Source: Negativicutes bacterium (GTDB lineage Bacteria > Bacillota_C > Negativicutes > Sporomusales_B > JARLHX01). From it: a DNA stretch of 64,000 nucleotides. The notes under the pieces were generated by a model, which had not been told where the DNA came from, made no database searches, and worked only from the letters and a program-made list of their open reading frames with translations. The position numbers and the translations under genes are program-made. Positions 17,481-26,786 of the stretch are shown here, piece by piece; within the stretch, counting starts at the first letter, position 1, and every line of letters begins with the position of its first letter. The DNA is taken from contig JARLHY010000021.1 of assembly GCA_031292015.1 (NCBI GenBank), forward strand, positions 28,021-92,020. The letters run 5' to 3'.

Positions 17481-17511
17481 AAAAACAACTTTAGACTAAC
17501 GCCTAAAGTTG
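17481..17511 (-). terminator. Intrinsic terminator of the Ser-rich small protein gene
   Basis: On the minus strand CAACTTTAG pairs perfectly with CTAAAGTTG around an 8-base loop and is followed by TTTTTGAT. It lies about 130 bp after the stop at 17642. Apart from this hairpin I see nothing recognisable between 17341 and 17641. Confidence 0.75.
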
Positions 17512-17641
17512 TTTCGTCTGAGCCAGATGCCCTTCACTTTTCCCCTTGTTGAAGCATTTGTGGAGCTAACTATTCCTGTCAAAGAGCCTTACGACAACAA
17601 AATCACCAGTCCACTCCAAGCGTCTGGTCCGATTCCTCCTG

Positions 17642-18037
17642 CTACACATACACGGTAGTGGCTTCATAGGCAGTGATTGCGGAAGCCGTCAGGTAATCGC
17701 TATTCGTGGAAGTTTGGGCATTGGCCGAAGGCTGGGCCAGGTTACTGAGATCACTGGTTAATTTACCGCACTTCCCGCAACCCGTACACTCAGCATTGCC
17801 TAAAGGGCATGAACTACTGGCGGATGTGCTGCCGCTTCCACTTTGCGCTGCTCCGGTTGCAGAGGACGCGGAGGTACTTGTCGTTCCAGATAAATCAAGT
17901 ATCGCTGCAGCGCCAACGCTTGTGCTTGTTCCGCCGGTGCTTTCCGTACTTGAAGTACTGGCAGCAGAATTGCTGCTTTGTGACTGTGACTGAATTTGCG
18001 AAAGCCAACTGGAGCCGGAAACGGAAAAGATGCTCAT
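17642..18037 (-). CDS. Small Ser/Thr-rich protein with four-cysteine motif, function unknown
   Basis: A 131-residue protein not recognised as any family. Residues 15-75 are almost entirely Ser, Thr, Ala, Gly and Gln. Next comes a compact cysteine cluster C-x6-C-x2-C-x2-C (CPLGNAECTGCGKCG), then a second low-complexity part. No signal peptide or membrane helix is evident. The gene looks real: AAAGGAGGATG precedes the ATG at correct spacing and a strong terminator follows. The cysteine cluster could bind Fe-S or zinc. Confidence 0.65.
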   Translation of the reverse strand: MSIFSVSGSSWLSQIQSQSQSSNSAASTSSTESTGGTSTSVGAAAILDLSGTTSTSASSATGAAQSGSGSTSASSSCPLGNAECTGCGKCGKLTSDLSNLAQPSANAQTSTNSDYLTASAITAYEATTVYV

Positions 18038-18415
18038 GTCTCATCCTCCTTTAAGATAAAATCGTCATCTGCTGCAACCATCGTGAGCAACTGTTTGGTT
18101 TCTGTTAAATATCGCCTGGTGCGTTGCAGCCGAGTCTGGATCTGCAGGCAATCTTACAGCCCCCCATCTGACGCCGGTACCCATCAGCAATTTTGCCGGA
18201 ATGAATTTGCAAATGCGCGTTAATTACAAAATCAAATTACAACACAGGCATTCGTTAAAGAAGAAAAGGAAGATTGGTTCTTTTTCCCTTCTCCTTTTCG
18301 CGGCAAAGCTGCAGGCATCTCTTCTGGGTTTTGCGCATTGCATAGGTGTGACGATCGGCCGCACCTTAGTCCATCTTTTCCGCAAGCTAACCTATACTGT
18401 CGGGAGGTTAAAATA
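18038..18415. other. Divergent intergenic region, no recognisable element
   Basis: These 378 bp separate the Ser-rich gene (minus) from the TPR gene (plus) and should hold both promoters. No riboswitch, tRNA or clear palindrome was recognised. The only support visible is the GGGAGG before the GTG start at 18416. Confidence 0.4.
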
Positions 18416-19417
18416 GTGCTTGTCAGAAACCGCATCACCCTATTTTTGCTTTCTTTACTATCCCTGGCAATATTACTGTTTCCATCTTCCGGACATGCGG
18501 AGGTTAAAGAAATCATTGCCGAAGGCACTTATTGCATGGGGGACGGAGAGACACCGCTGGTGGCCAGCGACCGGGCCTTGCTGGCCGCAAAGCGGACGGC
18601 GCTGGAACAGGCCGGAACCTACGTGGAAAGCTATTCATCAACCAGGAACTTCAGTTTGACCGCCGACGAGGTTAAGGTTATCGCCTCCGGGATCATGGAA
18701 GTTGCCGTACTGGACAAGCACCGCACCGTGGATGGCAACAGCATTATATTTTGGGTAAAAATCAAGGCCATGGTAACAACAGATAAAATTGAGGATATGG
18801 CCGCAAAAATCAAAGACTTGTCCCTGGCCGCGGACTATAAAAAGCTTCAGGAAAGCTATGATAAGAGCCAGAAGGAAATTGCCGCCCTCAAACAGCAACT
18901 CGCCCAGGCTGACACCGATGGTGAAAAACGGCGAATCCGCAGCGAGATCAGCGAAAGTGAAATGACCTTTCAGGCCAACACCTGGTTCGAACAAGGTAAT
19001 CAGAAAATGGCTGACGGCAAATACCCTGAGGCTATCAATGCCTATACCGAAGCTATCAACCTGAACCCCCGCTTCGGGCCGGCGTATCTGAGGCGGGGTG
19101 TGGCCTATGCCCATTCCGGTGAGTACCGGCAAGCCATCACGGATTTAACCAGGGCTCTTGATAGCAACCCGCAGCTGACTCTGGCTTACTTGAAAGAAGG
19201 ACAAGTATACGAAAAGCTGCGGGAAAGGCAGGCCGCCATTGATGCCTATCGGCAGTTTCTCGAATATGCCGCTCCGGACCAGCAGCCTTATATCAATTTT
19301 GCCAGACACCGGCTAAGAGTACTTGAAGAAGCAGGTGCGACGTATTTTTCACCGCCGGACTCGGGTCCCCCCGGTCCCGGAAGAGTAATCATTTATCGAC
19401 GGAGGGGTCCTTATTAA
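18416..19417 (+). CDS. Exported TPR-repeat protein
   Basis: A 333-residue protein with an N-terminal signal peptide (ITLFLLSLLSLAILLFPSSGHA), a middle domain of about 110 residues with GTYCMGDGETPLVASDRALLAAKR, a coiled-coil stretch (YKKLQESYDKSQKEIAALKQQLAQ), then three TPR repeats (WFEQGNQKMADGKYPEAI; PAYLRRGVAYAHSGEYRQAI; LAYLKEGQVYEKLRERQAAI). The start is GTG 18416 with GGGAGG 8 bases upstream; an earlier ATG frame would hide the signal peptide. It probably acts in envelope assembly or protein contacts outside the membrane. It is the only plus-strand gene before 57 kb. Confidence 0.82.
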   Translation: MLVRNRITLFLLSLLSLAILLFPSSGHAEVKEIIAEGTYCMGDGETPLVASDRALLAAKRTALEQAGTYVESYSSTRNFSLTADEVKVIASGIMEVAVLDKHRTVDGNSIIFWVKIKAMVTTDKIEDMAAKIKDLSLAADYKKLQESYDKSQKEIAALKQQLAQADTDGEKRRIRSEISESEMTFQANTWFEQGNQKMADGKYPEAINAYTEAINLNPRFGPAYLRRGVAYAHSGEYRQAITDLTRALDSNPQLTLAYLKEGQVYEKLRERQAAIDAYRQFLEYAAPDQQPYINFARHRLRVLEEAGATYFSPPDSGPPGPGRVIIYRRRGPY

Positions 19418-19478
19418 AGAGCGCCCTTCCGGTCGGAGGCCTCCCGGGCCAATGCCGTTGTTGCCGCAACGCGGCCTT

Positions 19479-19757
19479 TTACGATTGCCCGGAGTTCTTC
19501 TTCTTATTATTAATCGCTATCTTATTCAACTGACCGATAAATTCTAATCCCTGTAAATCCAGCGCGTTATGGCTCTCGACTTTTCTTTGCGGCAAAAGGG
19601 ATTTTTCTTGCTTTTGCTTCTCTTGATCCGAATCATTAAGCTGCTGGAAATTTGAATCCGGACTTACGTTGGTACTGCCTGTTATTTTAGAATTTAGCTT
19701 ACTGACGTTAATGGGAGCACCGGTACTATTTTTCGTGGATGATACGTTATTGGACAT
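19479..19757 (-). CDS. Small hypothetical protein
   Basis: A 92-residue hydrophilic protein, not recognised. It is rich in Asn, Ser, Gln and Lys and has no cysteine, signal peptide or helix. The start at 19757 (MSNNVSS) is supported by AGAGGTG upstream; an earlier in-frame start lacks this. It faces the TPR gene tail to tail across 61 bp. Function unknown. Confidence 0.5.
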   Translation of the reverse strand: MSNNVSSTKNSTGAPINVSKLNSKITGSTNVSPDSNFQQLNDSDQEKQKQEKSLLPQRKVESHNALDLQGLEFIGQLNKIAINNKKKNSGQS

Positions 19758-19866
19758 TAACAAATCACCTCTTGTATCAGTATATAACATAACCCTGTTA
19801 AATTTATTTGAATTTGTCGAAACGGTTATATAAAGATCCAAGCGGACGGTTTCTTTACGCCAAATG

Positions 19867-19899
19867 AAAAACGGCTTCCGGGGTTAACCCCCGAAAGCC
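19867..19899 (-). terminator. Intrinsic terminator of the sugar/RuBisCO-like operon
   Basis: On the minus strand GGCTTTCGGGG pairs with CCCCGGAAGCC (one mismatch) and is followed by GTTTTTCATTT. It lies 27 bp after the stop of the Tm-1-like gene, closing the operon that begins near 30 kb. Confidence 0.8.
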
Positions 19900-19926
19900 T
19901 TCTGTTTGCGGCGAGGCCTGCTGGTT

Positions 19927-21156
19927 TCATGGAACAAGGCCTCTCTTTTTCAGCATTTTCTCCATTGCATCGGCGGCCGCCTTGCCAAACTCATAATCAT
20001 TGATATTGGCGTCGACGTAAACCACTTCAACATGTCGGCCGACATTGCGGACCAGAGTTTCGGTTATGGCCTCGTCAACCTCTTTGTCGTAGAGCGCTTC
20101 TCCGGGCAGAGTATTCGCCCGGAAGCCCTTGAGCGGAATGAGCAGCGTCACTTCCTGCCTGGCCAGATTCAGCCGGCCGGCAATGATTTCGGCCACTTTT
20201 ACCGCTTCGTCTTTCAGTATCTTGATGTGAGCGACAGTCTTGTTGTGAAGCAAGTATTTCCGTTGCGTGATATCATACGGAAACTGTTCCAGCGGATAGT
20301 CGATAAAATCCACGCCACCCGGGGCTACAACCAGCGGGAAATTATTCGAACACAAAGCCTCTAGCCGGTTATTGGCGCCATAGGAAAAACCGCCGCCGAA
20401 AAATTCGGCCGTAATTTCATGCAGCGTCAAATCCATAACCGCGCCGATGACCCCGCTCAAAGCCAGTTCCTCCATGGCCCTGCCGCCGACTCCGGTCGAA
20501 TGAAAACCGACCGTCTCGATGCCCCTTTTGGTCAGCTCATCGATAGCGTGGCATACGCCATTGTTGGTAACACCCATAAGGGTTGTACCGACAATCATGC
20601 GGTTGCGGTTCGACAGTTCCCGGCCGTAACCGTTAGCCATGCCGACAATGCAGCCGGCCGCGTTCGACAATACCGTCTCGGTGATAATATTCATTCCCGC
20701 CAAATCGGCGACCGAGGGGATGACAACAATGTCCTTTGTGCCGACAATCGGCTCAAAAGTCCTTACTCCGCTGGCCACCGTCGACACAATCACCTTTGGC
20801 AGCCCGATCGGCAGACGCTTCATGGCACTCGCGCCAAGTATGGTGTTCTGGAGGCCGCCCACGCACAAAATGCCGTCGAAGCCGCGTTCCGCGTACATAC
20901 GGGGCATAAATACAGCCACCGCTTCGGTCATTATTGTCATCAGGTCATTTTTTGATGATCCTTTTACCTTTTCCCAATCGTAACCGGCTGTCTCCAATAC
21001 TTGCTCGCGTCCAAAATCAAAACCCGTCGTTTTCTCTGGGCCTATGCTGATATCTACGATTGTGGCCGTGCGCCCAAGGTCTTGGATGAATTGTTTCAGA
21101 AACTGTACTTCGGCATACTTTGTGTCGCAGCTAGCCATTATTACAATTGGCTTCAT
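19927..21156 (-). CDS. Tm-1-like ATP-binding domain protein (UPF0261)
   Basis: A 409-residue protein of the Tm-1-like/UPF0261 family: N-terminal MASCDTKYAEVQFLKQFI, glycine-rich CVGGLQNTILGASAMKRLP, HSTGVGGRAMEEL, and the C-terminal stretch VTLLIPLKGFRANTLPGEALYDKEVDEA. Bacterial members are often found in sugar-acid clusters, but I know of no firm general reaction. It is the last gene of the operon, after the MBL lactonase-like gene. The upstream ribosome site is weak. A role in handling a phosphorylated or branched sugar acid is inferred from context only. Confidence 0.85.
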   Translation of the reverse strand: MKPIVIMASCDTKYAEVQFLKQFIQDLGRTATIVDISIGPEKTTGFDFGREQVLETAGYDWEKVKGSSKNDLMTIMTEAVAVFMPRMYAERGFDGILCVGGLQNTILGASAMKRLPIGLPKVIVSTVASGVRTFEPIVGTKDIVVIPSVADLAGMNIITETVLSNAAGCIVGMANGYGRELSNRNRMIVGTTLMGVTNNGVCHAIDELTKRGIETVGFHSTGVGGRAMEELALSGVIGAVMDLTLHEITAEFFGGGFSYGANNRLEALCSNNFPLVVAPGGVDFIDYPLEQFPYDITQRKYLLHNKTVAHIKILKDEAVKVAEIIAGRLNLARQEVTLLIPLKGFRANTLPGEALYDKEVDEAITETLVRNVGRHVEVVYVDANINDYEFGKAAADAMEKMLKKRGLVP

Positions 21157-21264
21157 AAAAACTTGGGAACAAAGCCCTGCGAAAGCGGTCGGCAGACGTT
21201 CTGCCTACACTTGCGCAAGGCGGTCAGCGCCCTCGGCTCGATTCCCAATGACCTCCTTTGAGGG

Positions 21265-22068
21265 TTATTTACCGAGTACAGGTGTTGTTTTGATCAGCTC
21301 TTCCAGGGCGGCGTCATGGCTCAGCAGCAAAAAGCTGGGGTCTTTGGCCCGGGCCTTTTGGTATTCGATGCTTTTCCAGGCTTCGACGATGTTGTAGAAC
21401 CGGCCGGGAGGAGTAATGTTGTAGTGAAGTTCGGGTACAGGATTGATATTGTTCATGACGAAAATGGAGTCGCCGGCGCAGATATAGCTGCCTGCGGCGG
21501 TATCAATCTCCACCGACATGTGTCCGGGCGAATGGCCGAAGCTTTCGAACACCCGTACCCCTGGCACGATTTCGGTTTCGCCGGTAACGGTCTCGATTTT
21601 GATCCCTTCGAAAGGACGGGTGACCCCGAGGGCCGGATGTTCATACGATTTGTAATACAGAGGAATGGGGTCAAGGGCAAAGTCGTATTCCCGTTTATGG
21701 GCAATAAACCTGGCGTTGGTGAACTTTTCCATGTAGAAGATATGATCCCAGTGCATATGGGTAAGCAGCACGATGCCGATATCCTCAGGCTTATAGCCGA
21801 TTTTGGCCAGCTGTTCATGAATGGCGTAACCTTCAGGCTGCCAGGAACCTGGATGATGGTACTTGTCAGCCCGGTCGGTCCAGGCCATGCCGGTGTCGAC
21901 AAGGATCGGCTTGGGACCGCCTTCGATCAGATAAGTGAAAACAGGCAGCGGTATTTTCTTGTCAGGAACATTCTTCAGATAGGGAGCGACAGAGTGGTGG
22001 TAATGGTACTGCAATGGATAAGTGGGCACATAGCCGGTGTTGATTGGTCTTACCGTTAATTTTGACAT
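21265..22068 (-). CDS. Metallo-beta-lactamase-fold hydrolase, N-acyl-homoserine-lactonase-like
   Basis: A 267-residue MBL protein with the dizinc motif THMHWDH (H104, H106, D108, H109), further ligands in FGHSPGHMS and CAGDS, and a late His in LLLSHD. This arrangement matches lactonases of the AiiA type. In a sugar-acid operon it could open a lactone such as an apionolactone or tetronolactone, but that substrate is inferred from the neighbours. Its ATG has GAGGTTTCCGCA upstream. Confidence 0.85.
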   Translation of the reverse strand: MSKLTVRPINTGYVPTYPLQYHYHHSVAPYLKNVPDKKIPLPVFTYLIEGGPKPILVDTGMAWTDRADKYHHPGSWQPEGYAIHEQLAKIGYKPEDIGIVLLTHMHWDHIFYMEKFTNARFIAHKREYDFALDPIPLYYKSYEHPALGVTRPFEGIKIETVTGETEIVPGVRVFESFGHSPGHMSVEIDTAAGSYICAGDSIFVMNNINPVPELHYNITPPGRFYNIVEAWKSIEYQKARAKDPSFLLLSHDAALEELIKTTPVLGK

Positions 22069-22122
22069 TGCGGAAACCTCGCTTTTCTAAAATAATTTTT
22101 GCGTCTAAACTAAAGACTGGGC

Positions 22123-23088
22123 TTACCTGCCAAATATGCTCCAAAACCGCATTTTCTTGGTGTGGACATCGAGAAACGCCATTAGCAGAATCACGGCGCC
22201 AACAACCAGCGGCTGGGCAAAGGAGGAGATTCCCAGGAGATTCATTACATTCACGATGATCGTCAGGATGAGCGCCCCGGCCACCGTGCCTACGATACTG
22301 CCTTCTCCCCCCAGCAGGGAAGTGCCGCCGATAACTACGGCCGCAATCGCCAGCATGCCGGAGTCGCTGCCCATGGCAGCGTCGGCGGCGTTAAGCCTGG
22401 CGGTCATCAGCAGTCCGGCCAGACCTGCGCACATGCCGCAGAGGGTAAAGGTGGAAAATACAACCCGCTCAACCGGTATCGCCGAATACCTGGCTGCTTC
22501 CGGATTCGCGCCGAAGGTATAGATATTGAGTCCCAGCGTGGTTTTCTGCAGAACGAAGTACATGATCGCCGTAACCAGTGCAGCGACGATTACGATCACC
22601 GGGATGAAACCTATATAACCGGTGCCGAACCAGGTGAAACCGCTCGGCAGATCATAAATGATCGCGCCATTCATTACAATAATGGAAAAACCGCTGGCAA
22701 CCCAGGTCGTTCCATATGTGGCCACAAACGATGGCAGTTTTACCTTGCCGACAAGAAAACCGTTGAGGCAACCCACCAATCCGCCCAGTATAATGCCTAT
22801 CGGAAATATGGCGGCGGTGGGAACATCGGCTTTGATCAGCTGGGCGCACAGGCAGCCGATAAGTCCGGCGACCGCACCCACCGAAAGGTCGATTTCGGCG
22901 GCGACGAGGACTGCCGTCAGGCCGGCGCTGAGAATCAGCAAAATGCTGGCCTGTCTTACAATTGTCAGGACATTGCCCACCTGGAGAAACTCCTTGCTGA
23001 CCACCGACGAAACGACGATAAGCAGCACCAGCCCCAGCACACTGAAAATTGACTTTGAGTTTCCCAGTTCCTGCAAATACTTCTTCAT
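22123..23088 (-). CDS. Sugar ABC transporter permease (CUT2/RbsC family)
   Basis: A 321-residue inner-membrane permease with about eight to ten helices and the family motifs LTAVLVAAEIDLSVGAVAGL and GMLAIAAVVIGGTSLLGGEGSIVGT. GGGAGGTGGGGCT precedes the ATG. It and the next permease (23103-24059) are diverged relatives, so the channel is probably a heterodimer served by the ATPase at 24049-25563. Confidence 0.93.
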   Translation of the reverse strand: MKKYLQELGNSKSIFSVLGLVLLIVVSSVVSKEFLQVGNVLTIVRQASILLILSAGLTAVLVAAEIDLSVGAVAGLIGCLCAQLIKADVPTAAIFPIGIILGGLVGCLNGFLVGKVKLPSFVATYGTTWVASGFSIIVMNGAIIYDLPSGFTWFGTGYIGFIPVIVIVAALVTAIMYFVLQKTTLGLNIYTFGANPEAARYSAIPVERVVFSTFTLCGMCAGLAGLLMTARLNAADAAMGSDSGMLAIAAVVIGGTSLLGGEGSIVGTVAGALILTIIVNVMNLLGISSFAQPLVVGAVILLMAFLDVHTKKMRFWSIFGR

Positions 23089-23102
23089 AGCCCCACCTCC
23101 CG

Positions 23103-24059
23103 TCAGTCCGTTCTATACTTGTTCAGATAGGTGTCGACAACGATCGCGGTCAGTACGACACTTCCGATGATGGCGTTTTGATAAAGTCCGTTGACACCGG
23201 CCACATTCAGCCCGTTTTTGATGACATAGATCAAAAGAACGCCTAAGATCGTGCCGACGATGCCGCCCTTGCCTTCCCGGAACGAGGTCCCCCCCAGAAT
23301 GGTGGCGGCTATCGTGTCAAACTCCCAGCCGTTGCCGATGGTCGGTTGACCTGATTCGACCCGGCAGGCCACCAGAATGCCGACGATCCCGGCGAGCAGA
23401 CCGGCGTAGGCGTAGGTCTTGATAATCGCCTTCGACACATCGATCCCGGCAAAAGTCAGCGCCTCCATGTTGCCGCCCAGGCCGAAGATATTAGTGCCGA
23501 ACTTCGTCCTGTACAGCAGCAGCCAGGTAATGGCGAACATCCCGTAGGCGATCCAGACCGGCAGCGGCAAAAACAGGAACATGCTCTCCGAAATGAGCTG
23601 GAAGGTGTAGGTGTGATAGTATATGGAAGCACCGGCGGTCAGCAGCAGCGAGATGCTGTTGAGAACGTTCTGCACGCCCAGGGTGGCAATGAACGGAGGC
23701 AGGCCGCCCTTGGCGATCAGAACGCCGTTGACCGTGCCGGCTAAAACGGCGAGGCAGACGGCGATGGCGGCGGCAAGATACAGGTCGACACCCATGGTCG
23801 CCAGGAACATCCATATTACTGTGACGAAGCTTACCTGTGCCCCCAGCGACAGGTCGATGCCCTCGGTCAGAATGATCAGTGTCTGGCCGAAGGCCAGGAT
23901 GAGCAGAGGGGAGGACTGCACCAAAACGTTGGTGAAATTCCCCACCGAAAAATAGCTGGGTACGAAAACGCCTAATCCGCCGACAATCGCCAGCATCATC
24001 CAGATAACAAATGGAGCATGCTTGATCTTTTTTATAACTTCTGCCGAACTAACTCGCAC
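23103..24059 (-). CDS. Sugar ABC transporter permease (CUT2/RbsC family)
   Basis: A permease of about 318 residues with the same motifs as its neighbour (FGQTLIILTEGIDLSLGAQV; EFDTIAATILGGTSFREGKGGIVGT). I place the start at GTG 24059, giving an 11-bp overlap with the ATPase gene; a longer frame to 24137 would add residues with no family likeness. Overlap and order indicate co-translation with the transporter ATPase. Confidence 0.9.
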   Translation of the reverse strand: MRVSSAEVIKKIKHAPFVIWMMLAIVGGLGVFVPSYFSVGNFTNVLVQSSPLLILAFGQTLIILTEGIDLSLGAQVSFVTVIWMFLATMGVDLYLAAAIAVCLAVLAGTVNGVLIAKGGLPPFIATLGVQNVLNSISLLLTAGASIYYHTYTFQLISESMFLFLPLPVWIAYGMFAITWLLLYRTKFGTNIFGLGGNMEALTFAGIDVSKAIIKTYAYAGLLAGIVGILVACRVESGQPTIGNGWEFDTIAATILGGTSFREGKGGIVGTILGVLLIYVIKNGLNVAGVNGLYQNAIIGSVVLTAIVVDTYLNKYRTD

Positions 24060-25563
24060 TGGCGTTACCCCCAACCCCAAGCATCTTGTGGCCGATTTTT
24101 TCCAGGCTGAATGAGTCGCGCTCATATTCGTCGACAATTGCCCCTTCGCGCATCACGTACAGCCTGTCGCTCATGCCCACGACCTCAGGAAGCTCCGACG
24201 ACACCATAAGGATTGCCTTCCCCTCGCGGGCCAATTGATCCATCAGGGCGTAGATCTCCATCTTGGCGCCCACGTCGATACCTCTGGTCGGTTCGTCCAG
24301 GATCAGGATGTCGGCGTCGGTGTTGAGCCATTTGGCCAGGACGACCTTCTGCTGATTGCCGCCGCTCAGCGATTTGCAGACAGTATGCACCGAGGGAGCG
24401 GCAAGGCGCAGACTGTCTTTGTACTTCTGGGCCAACTCGTATATCTTCCCATAGGAGATGAACATTTTAGGGAAATACTTGCGGGCGCTGGCGGCGATCA
24501 TATTCAGGGCAACACTCTGGCTCAGAGCCAGTCCCGCCCTTTTGCGGTCTTCGCACACCAGGCCGACTCCGTGGCTGACAGCGTCGACCGGCGACCGCGG
24601 TTTATACGGTTTGCCTTTGATAAGCATATCGCCGCCGCTGATCGGGTCAAGACCGAAGATCAGTTTGACAAGCTCGGTGCGGCCCGCCCCCACAAGACCG
24701 GCGAGTCCGACGATCTCCCCTTTGTTGACCACAATATTGATGTCCTTCACCCGGCCGGCTACATCGCAGAGACCGCTGCAGCGCAAGGCCTCTTCGGTAT
24801 GCCGGTTTTCGCTGCGCACATAAACCTGGGAGATATCCCGGCCCACCATCATGTTTACAAGCTCTTCGTTGGTTTTATCCTGAATGCCGATTGTGGCGAT
24901 TTTCTTTCCATCGCGAAGTACCGTGATCCGGTCGCCAATCAGCGGGAACTCCTGCATCCGGTGAGAAACATAGACAATGGCGATACCGGCTTTTTTCAGT
25001 TTATGGATCTGGACAAACAGCGAATTGATCTCCCGTTCCGTCAAAGTTGCCGTCGGCTCATCAAAAACAATGATCCGCGGTTTGTACGAAAGAGCCTTGG
25101 CGATCTCCACCATCTGCTGCTCAGCGACACTGAGCAGTTTGGCCGGAGTTTTCACGTTGATATAGTCGCAGTTCAGCGTTTTTAGGAGTTCCTTCGCCTC
25201 TTTTTCCATCCGGGCGAGGTCCAGCCAGCCGAACTTGGTGACATACTCCCGGTTCAAAAAGATATTCTGGGCCACACTCAGATAAGGAACCAAGGTAAAA
25301 TCCTGATAAACAGCGACAATGCCCTTGGCGATTGCGTCGCTGGGGCTGCTGAAATGAACCGGTTCCCCGTCTAAAAGAATTTCGCCGTTTTCAGGCTGAT
25401 ACACTCCCAATATGACCTTGGCCAGCGTGCTTTTTCCGGCACCGTTTTCGCCTACCAAAATATGTACTTCCCCCGCCGCCAGGTCAAGGTCGACGTTGTC
25501 CAGGGCGGTCACCCCGGGGAAAACCTTGGTAATCGAGCGAGCGCGCAGGATAGTCTTATCCAT
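24049..25563 (-). CDS. Sugar ABC transporter ATP-binding protein (RbsA/MglA type, two ABC domains)
   Basis: A 504-residue tandem ABC ATPase. The first domain has Walker A GENGAGKST (near 40), a CUT2-style signature region SVAEQQMVEIAKAL and Walker B IIVFDEPTATLT. The second has the signature LSGGNQQKVVLAKWL and Walker B ILILDEPTRGID; its Walker A is degenerate (GLVGAGRTE), as usual in this family. The start at 25563 (MDKTIL) is supported by GGGGTGAG. It powers import of the sugar bound by the lipoprotein at 25672-26742. Confidence 0.93.
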   Translation of the reverse strand: MDKTILRARSITKVFPGVTALDNVDLDLAAGEVHILVGENGAGKSTLAKVILGVYQPENGEILLDGEPVHFSSPSDAIAKGIVAVYQDFTLVPYLSVAQNIFLNREYVTKFGWLDLARMEKEAKELLKTLNCDYINVKTPAKLLSVAEQQMVEIAKALSYKPRIIVFDEPTATLTEREINSLFVQIHKLKKAGIAIVYVSHRMQEFPLIGDRITVLRDGKKIATIGIQDKTNEELVNMMVGRDISQVYVRSENRHTEEALRCSGLCDVAGRVKDINIVVNKGEIVGLAGLVGAGRTELVKLIFGLDPISGGDMLIKGKPYKPRSPVDAVSHGVGLVCEDRKRAGLALSQSVALNMIAASARKYFPKMFISYGKIYELAQKYKDSLRLAAPSVHTVCKSLSGGNQQKVVLAKWLNTDADILILDEPTRGIDVGAKMEIYALMDQLAREGKAILMVSSELPEVVGMSDRLYVMREGAIVDEYERDSFSLEKIGHKMLGVGGNASAS

Positions 25564-25671
25564 CTTCTCACCCCAAAAATGATCATCCTTTGAATGTTCG
25601 AAAGGGCGCTGGTTATGACTTATGCGGCCCGGGTCCTGCCGCGAAGCCGCATAAGTCATGCCTCCGTCAGA

Positions 25672-26742
25672 CTATTTCCACCAGGCGATCTTTTGCATGT
25701 ATTCGGTGATATTGTCTTTCGTGATCAGCGGTTTGTCGTTTACCGACGGAAACGGAACGAAATACTGGGGCGGTTTGGAACCGTCATTGAGGAATTTGAC
25801 GATATAGGCGGCCGCCAGATACGAAGAACCCAGCGGGTCGGTATTGTAAGTGGCTGCAAGTTCGCCTGTGGCGATGGCGTTGCTGGCATCCATGTTGCCG
25901 TCGAAGCCGGCTACATAAACTTTACCGGCCATACCAGCAGCCTTGAGTGCCTGGACGGCCCCCAGAGCCATTTCATCGTTACAGGCGATGATCGCGGCGA
26001 CATCGGTATGTTTTTGCAGCAGGTTCTCGGTGACCTGCATACCCTGGGTTCTCATGAAGTTTGCTGTCTGGGAAGCGACAATCTTGATGTTGGGAGACTC
26101 GGCCAGCGCTTTTTTGATGCCGGCAAGCCGTTCCTGAGCGTTTTGCGCGCCCGGAGGCCCCTCGATGATAATGACGTTGCCTTTGCCCTGAATCTTGTCA
26201 GCTACCAGTTTGGCGATAACGTAACCAGTTTCGGTATAATCGACCCCTGAGCGCAGGAAGGTCTGCTCGGCGGCTGGCGTACCGATGACGGCAACCGGAA
26301 TATTCGCGGCCTGAGCTTTACGGATACCGGGCATGATCCCGTTGGAATCGACCGGCGCGATCACTATGCCCTTGACGCCTTTTTGGATCATGTCCTCGAT
26401 AATCTGGACCTGGGCCTCGACATTGTCGTTCTGCGCCGGAGCCATCAGGATGGCCTCAAAGCCCATATCCTTTGCGGCTTTCTCGACGCCGGTCAGCATT
26501 TTGACCATGTAGGGATTGGTGGAATTCTTGACGATACAGGCGATCTTGTAGGATTCTTTGGCCTTTACGTCGGTGGAAATCATCGCGCCGATGCCTTTAA
26601 TCGGCAGATTGGTAACCGCCTGCGGTTTTTCGGTCTGTGCCGCTTTTGCCGGCTCCTGCTGCTGAGGCTTCGAACAGCCGGCCGCCAGGCCCACAACCAC
26701 CACAAGTACGACACACAGTGTCCAGATGAGATACCGTTTCAT
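25672..26742 (-). CDS. Sugar-binding lipoprotein of the CUT2 ABC transporter
   Basis: A 356-residue receptor with a lipoprotein signal peptide (lipobox GLAAGC, Cys near 23) and a Peripla_BP_4-type fold like ribose-binding protein: KNSTNPYMVKMLTGVEKAAKDMGF, IAPVDSNGIMPGI and CNDEMALGAVQALKAAG. Receptors of this family bind pentoses, apiose, tetritols or autoinducer-2. Its gene follows the RuBisCO-like gene by 44 bp, so its ligand should be the carbon source of the operon. Confidence 0.93.
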   Translation of the reverse strand: MKRYLIWTLCVVLVVVVGLAAGCSKPQQQEPAKAAQTEKPQAVTNLPIKGIGAMISTDVKAKESYKIACIVKNSTNPYMVKMLTGVEKAAKDMGFEAILMAPAQNDNVEAQVQIIEDMIQKGVKGIVIAPVDSNGIMPGIRKAQAANIPVAVIGTPAAEQTFLRSGVDYTETGYVIAKLVADKIQGKGNVIIIEGPPGAQNAQERLAGIKKALAESPNIKIVASQTANFMRTQGMQVTENLLQKHTDVAAIIACNDEMALGAVQALKAAGMAGKVYVAGFDGNMDASNAIATGELAATYNTDPLGSSYLAAAYIVKFLNDGSKPPQYFVPFPSVNDKPLITKDNITEYMQKIAWWK

Positions 26743-26786
26743 GTTGATCCCCCTTTAATATAAATTTTTTTACTGCCATATTCAGG

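Noticed and set aside
18140..18160. GG-N10-GC match before the Ser-rich small protein
   Set aside because: The -24 part (GGGGCTG) lacks the conserved TGGCA; spacing alone is not enough.
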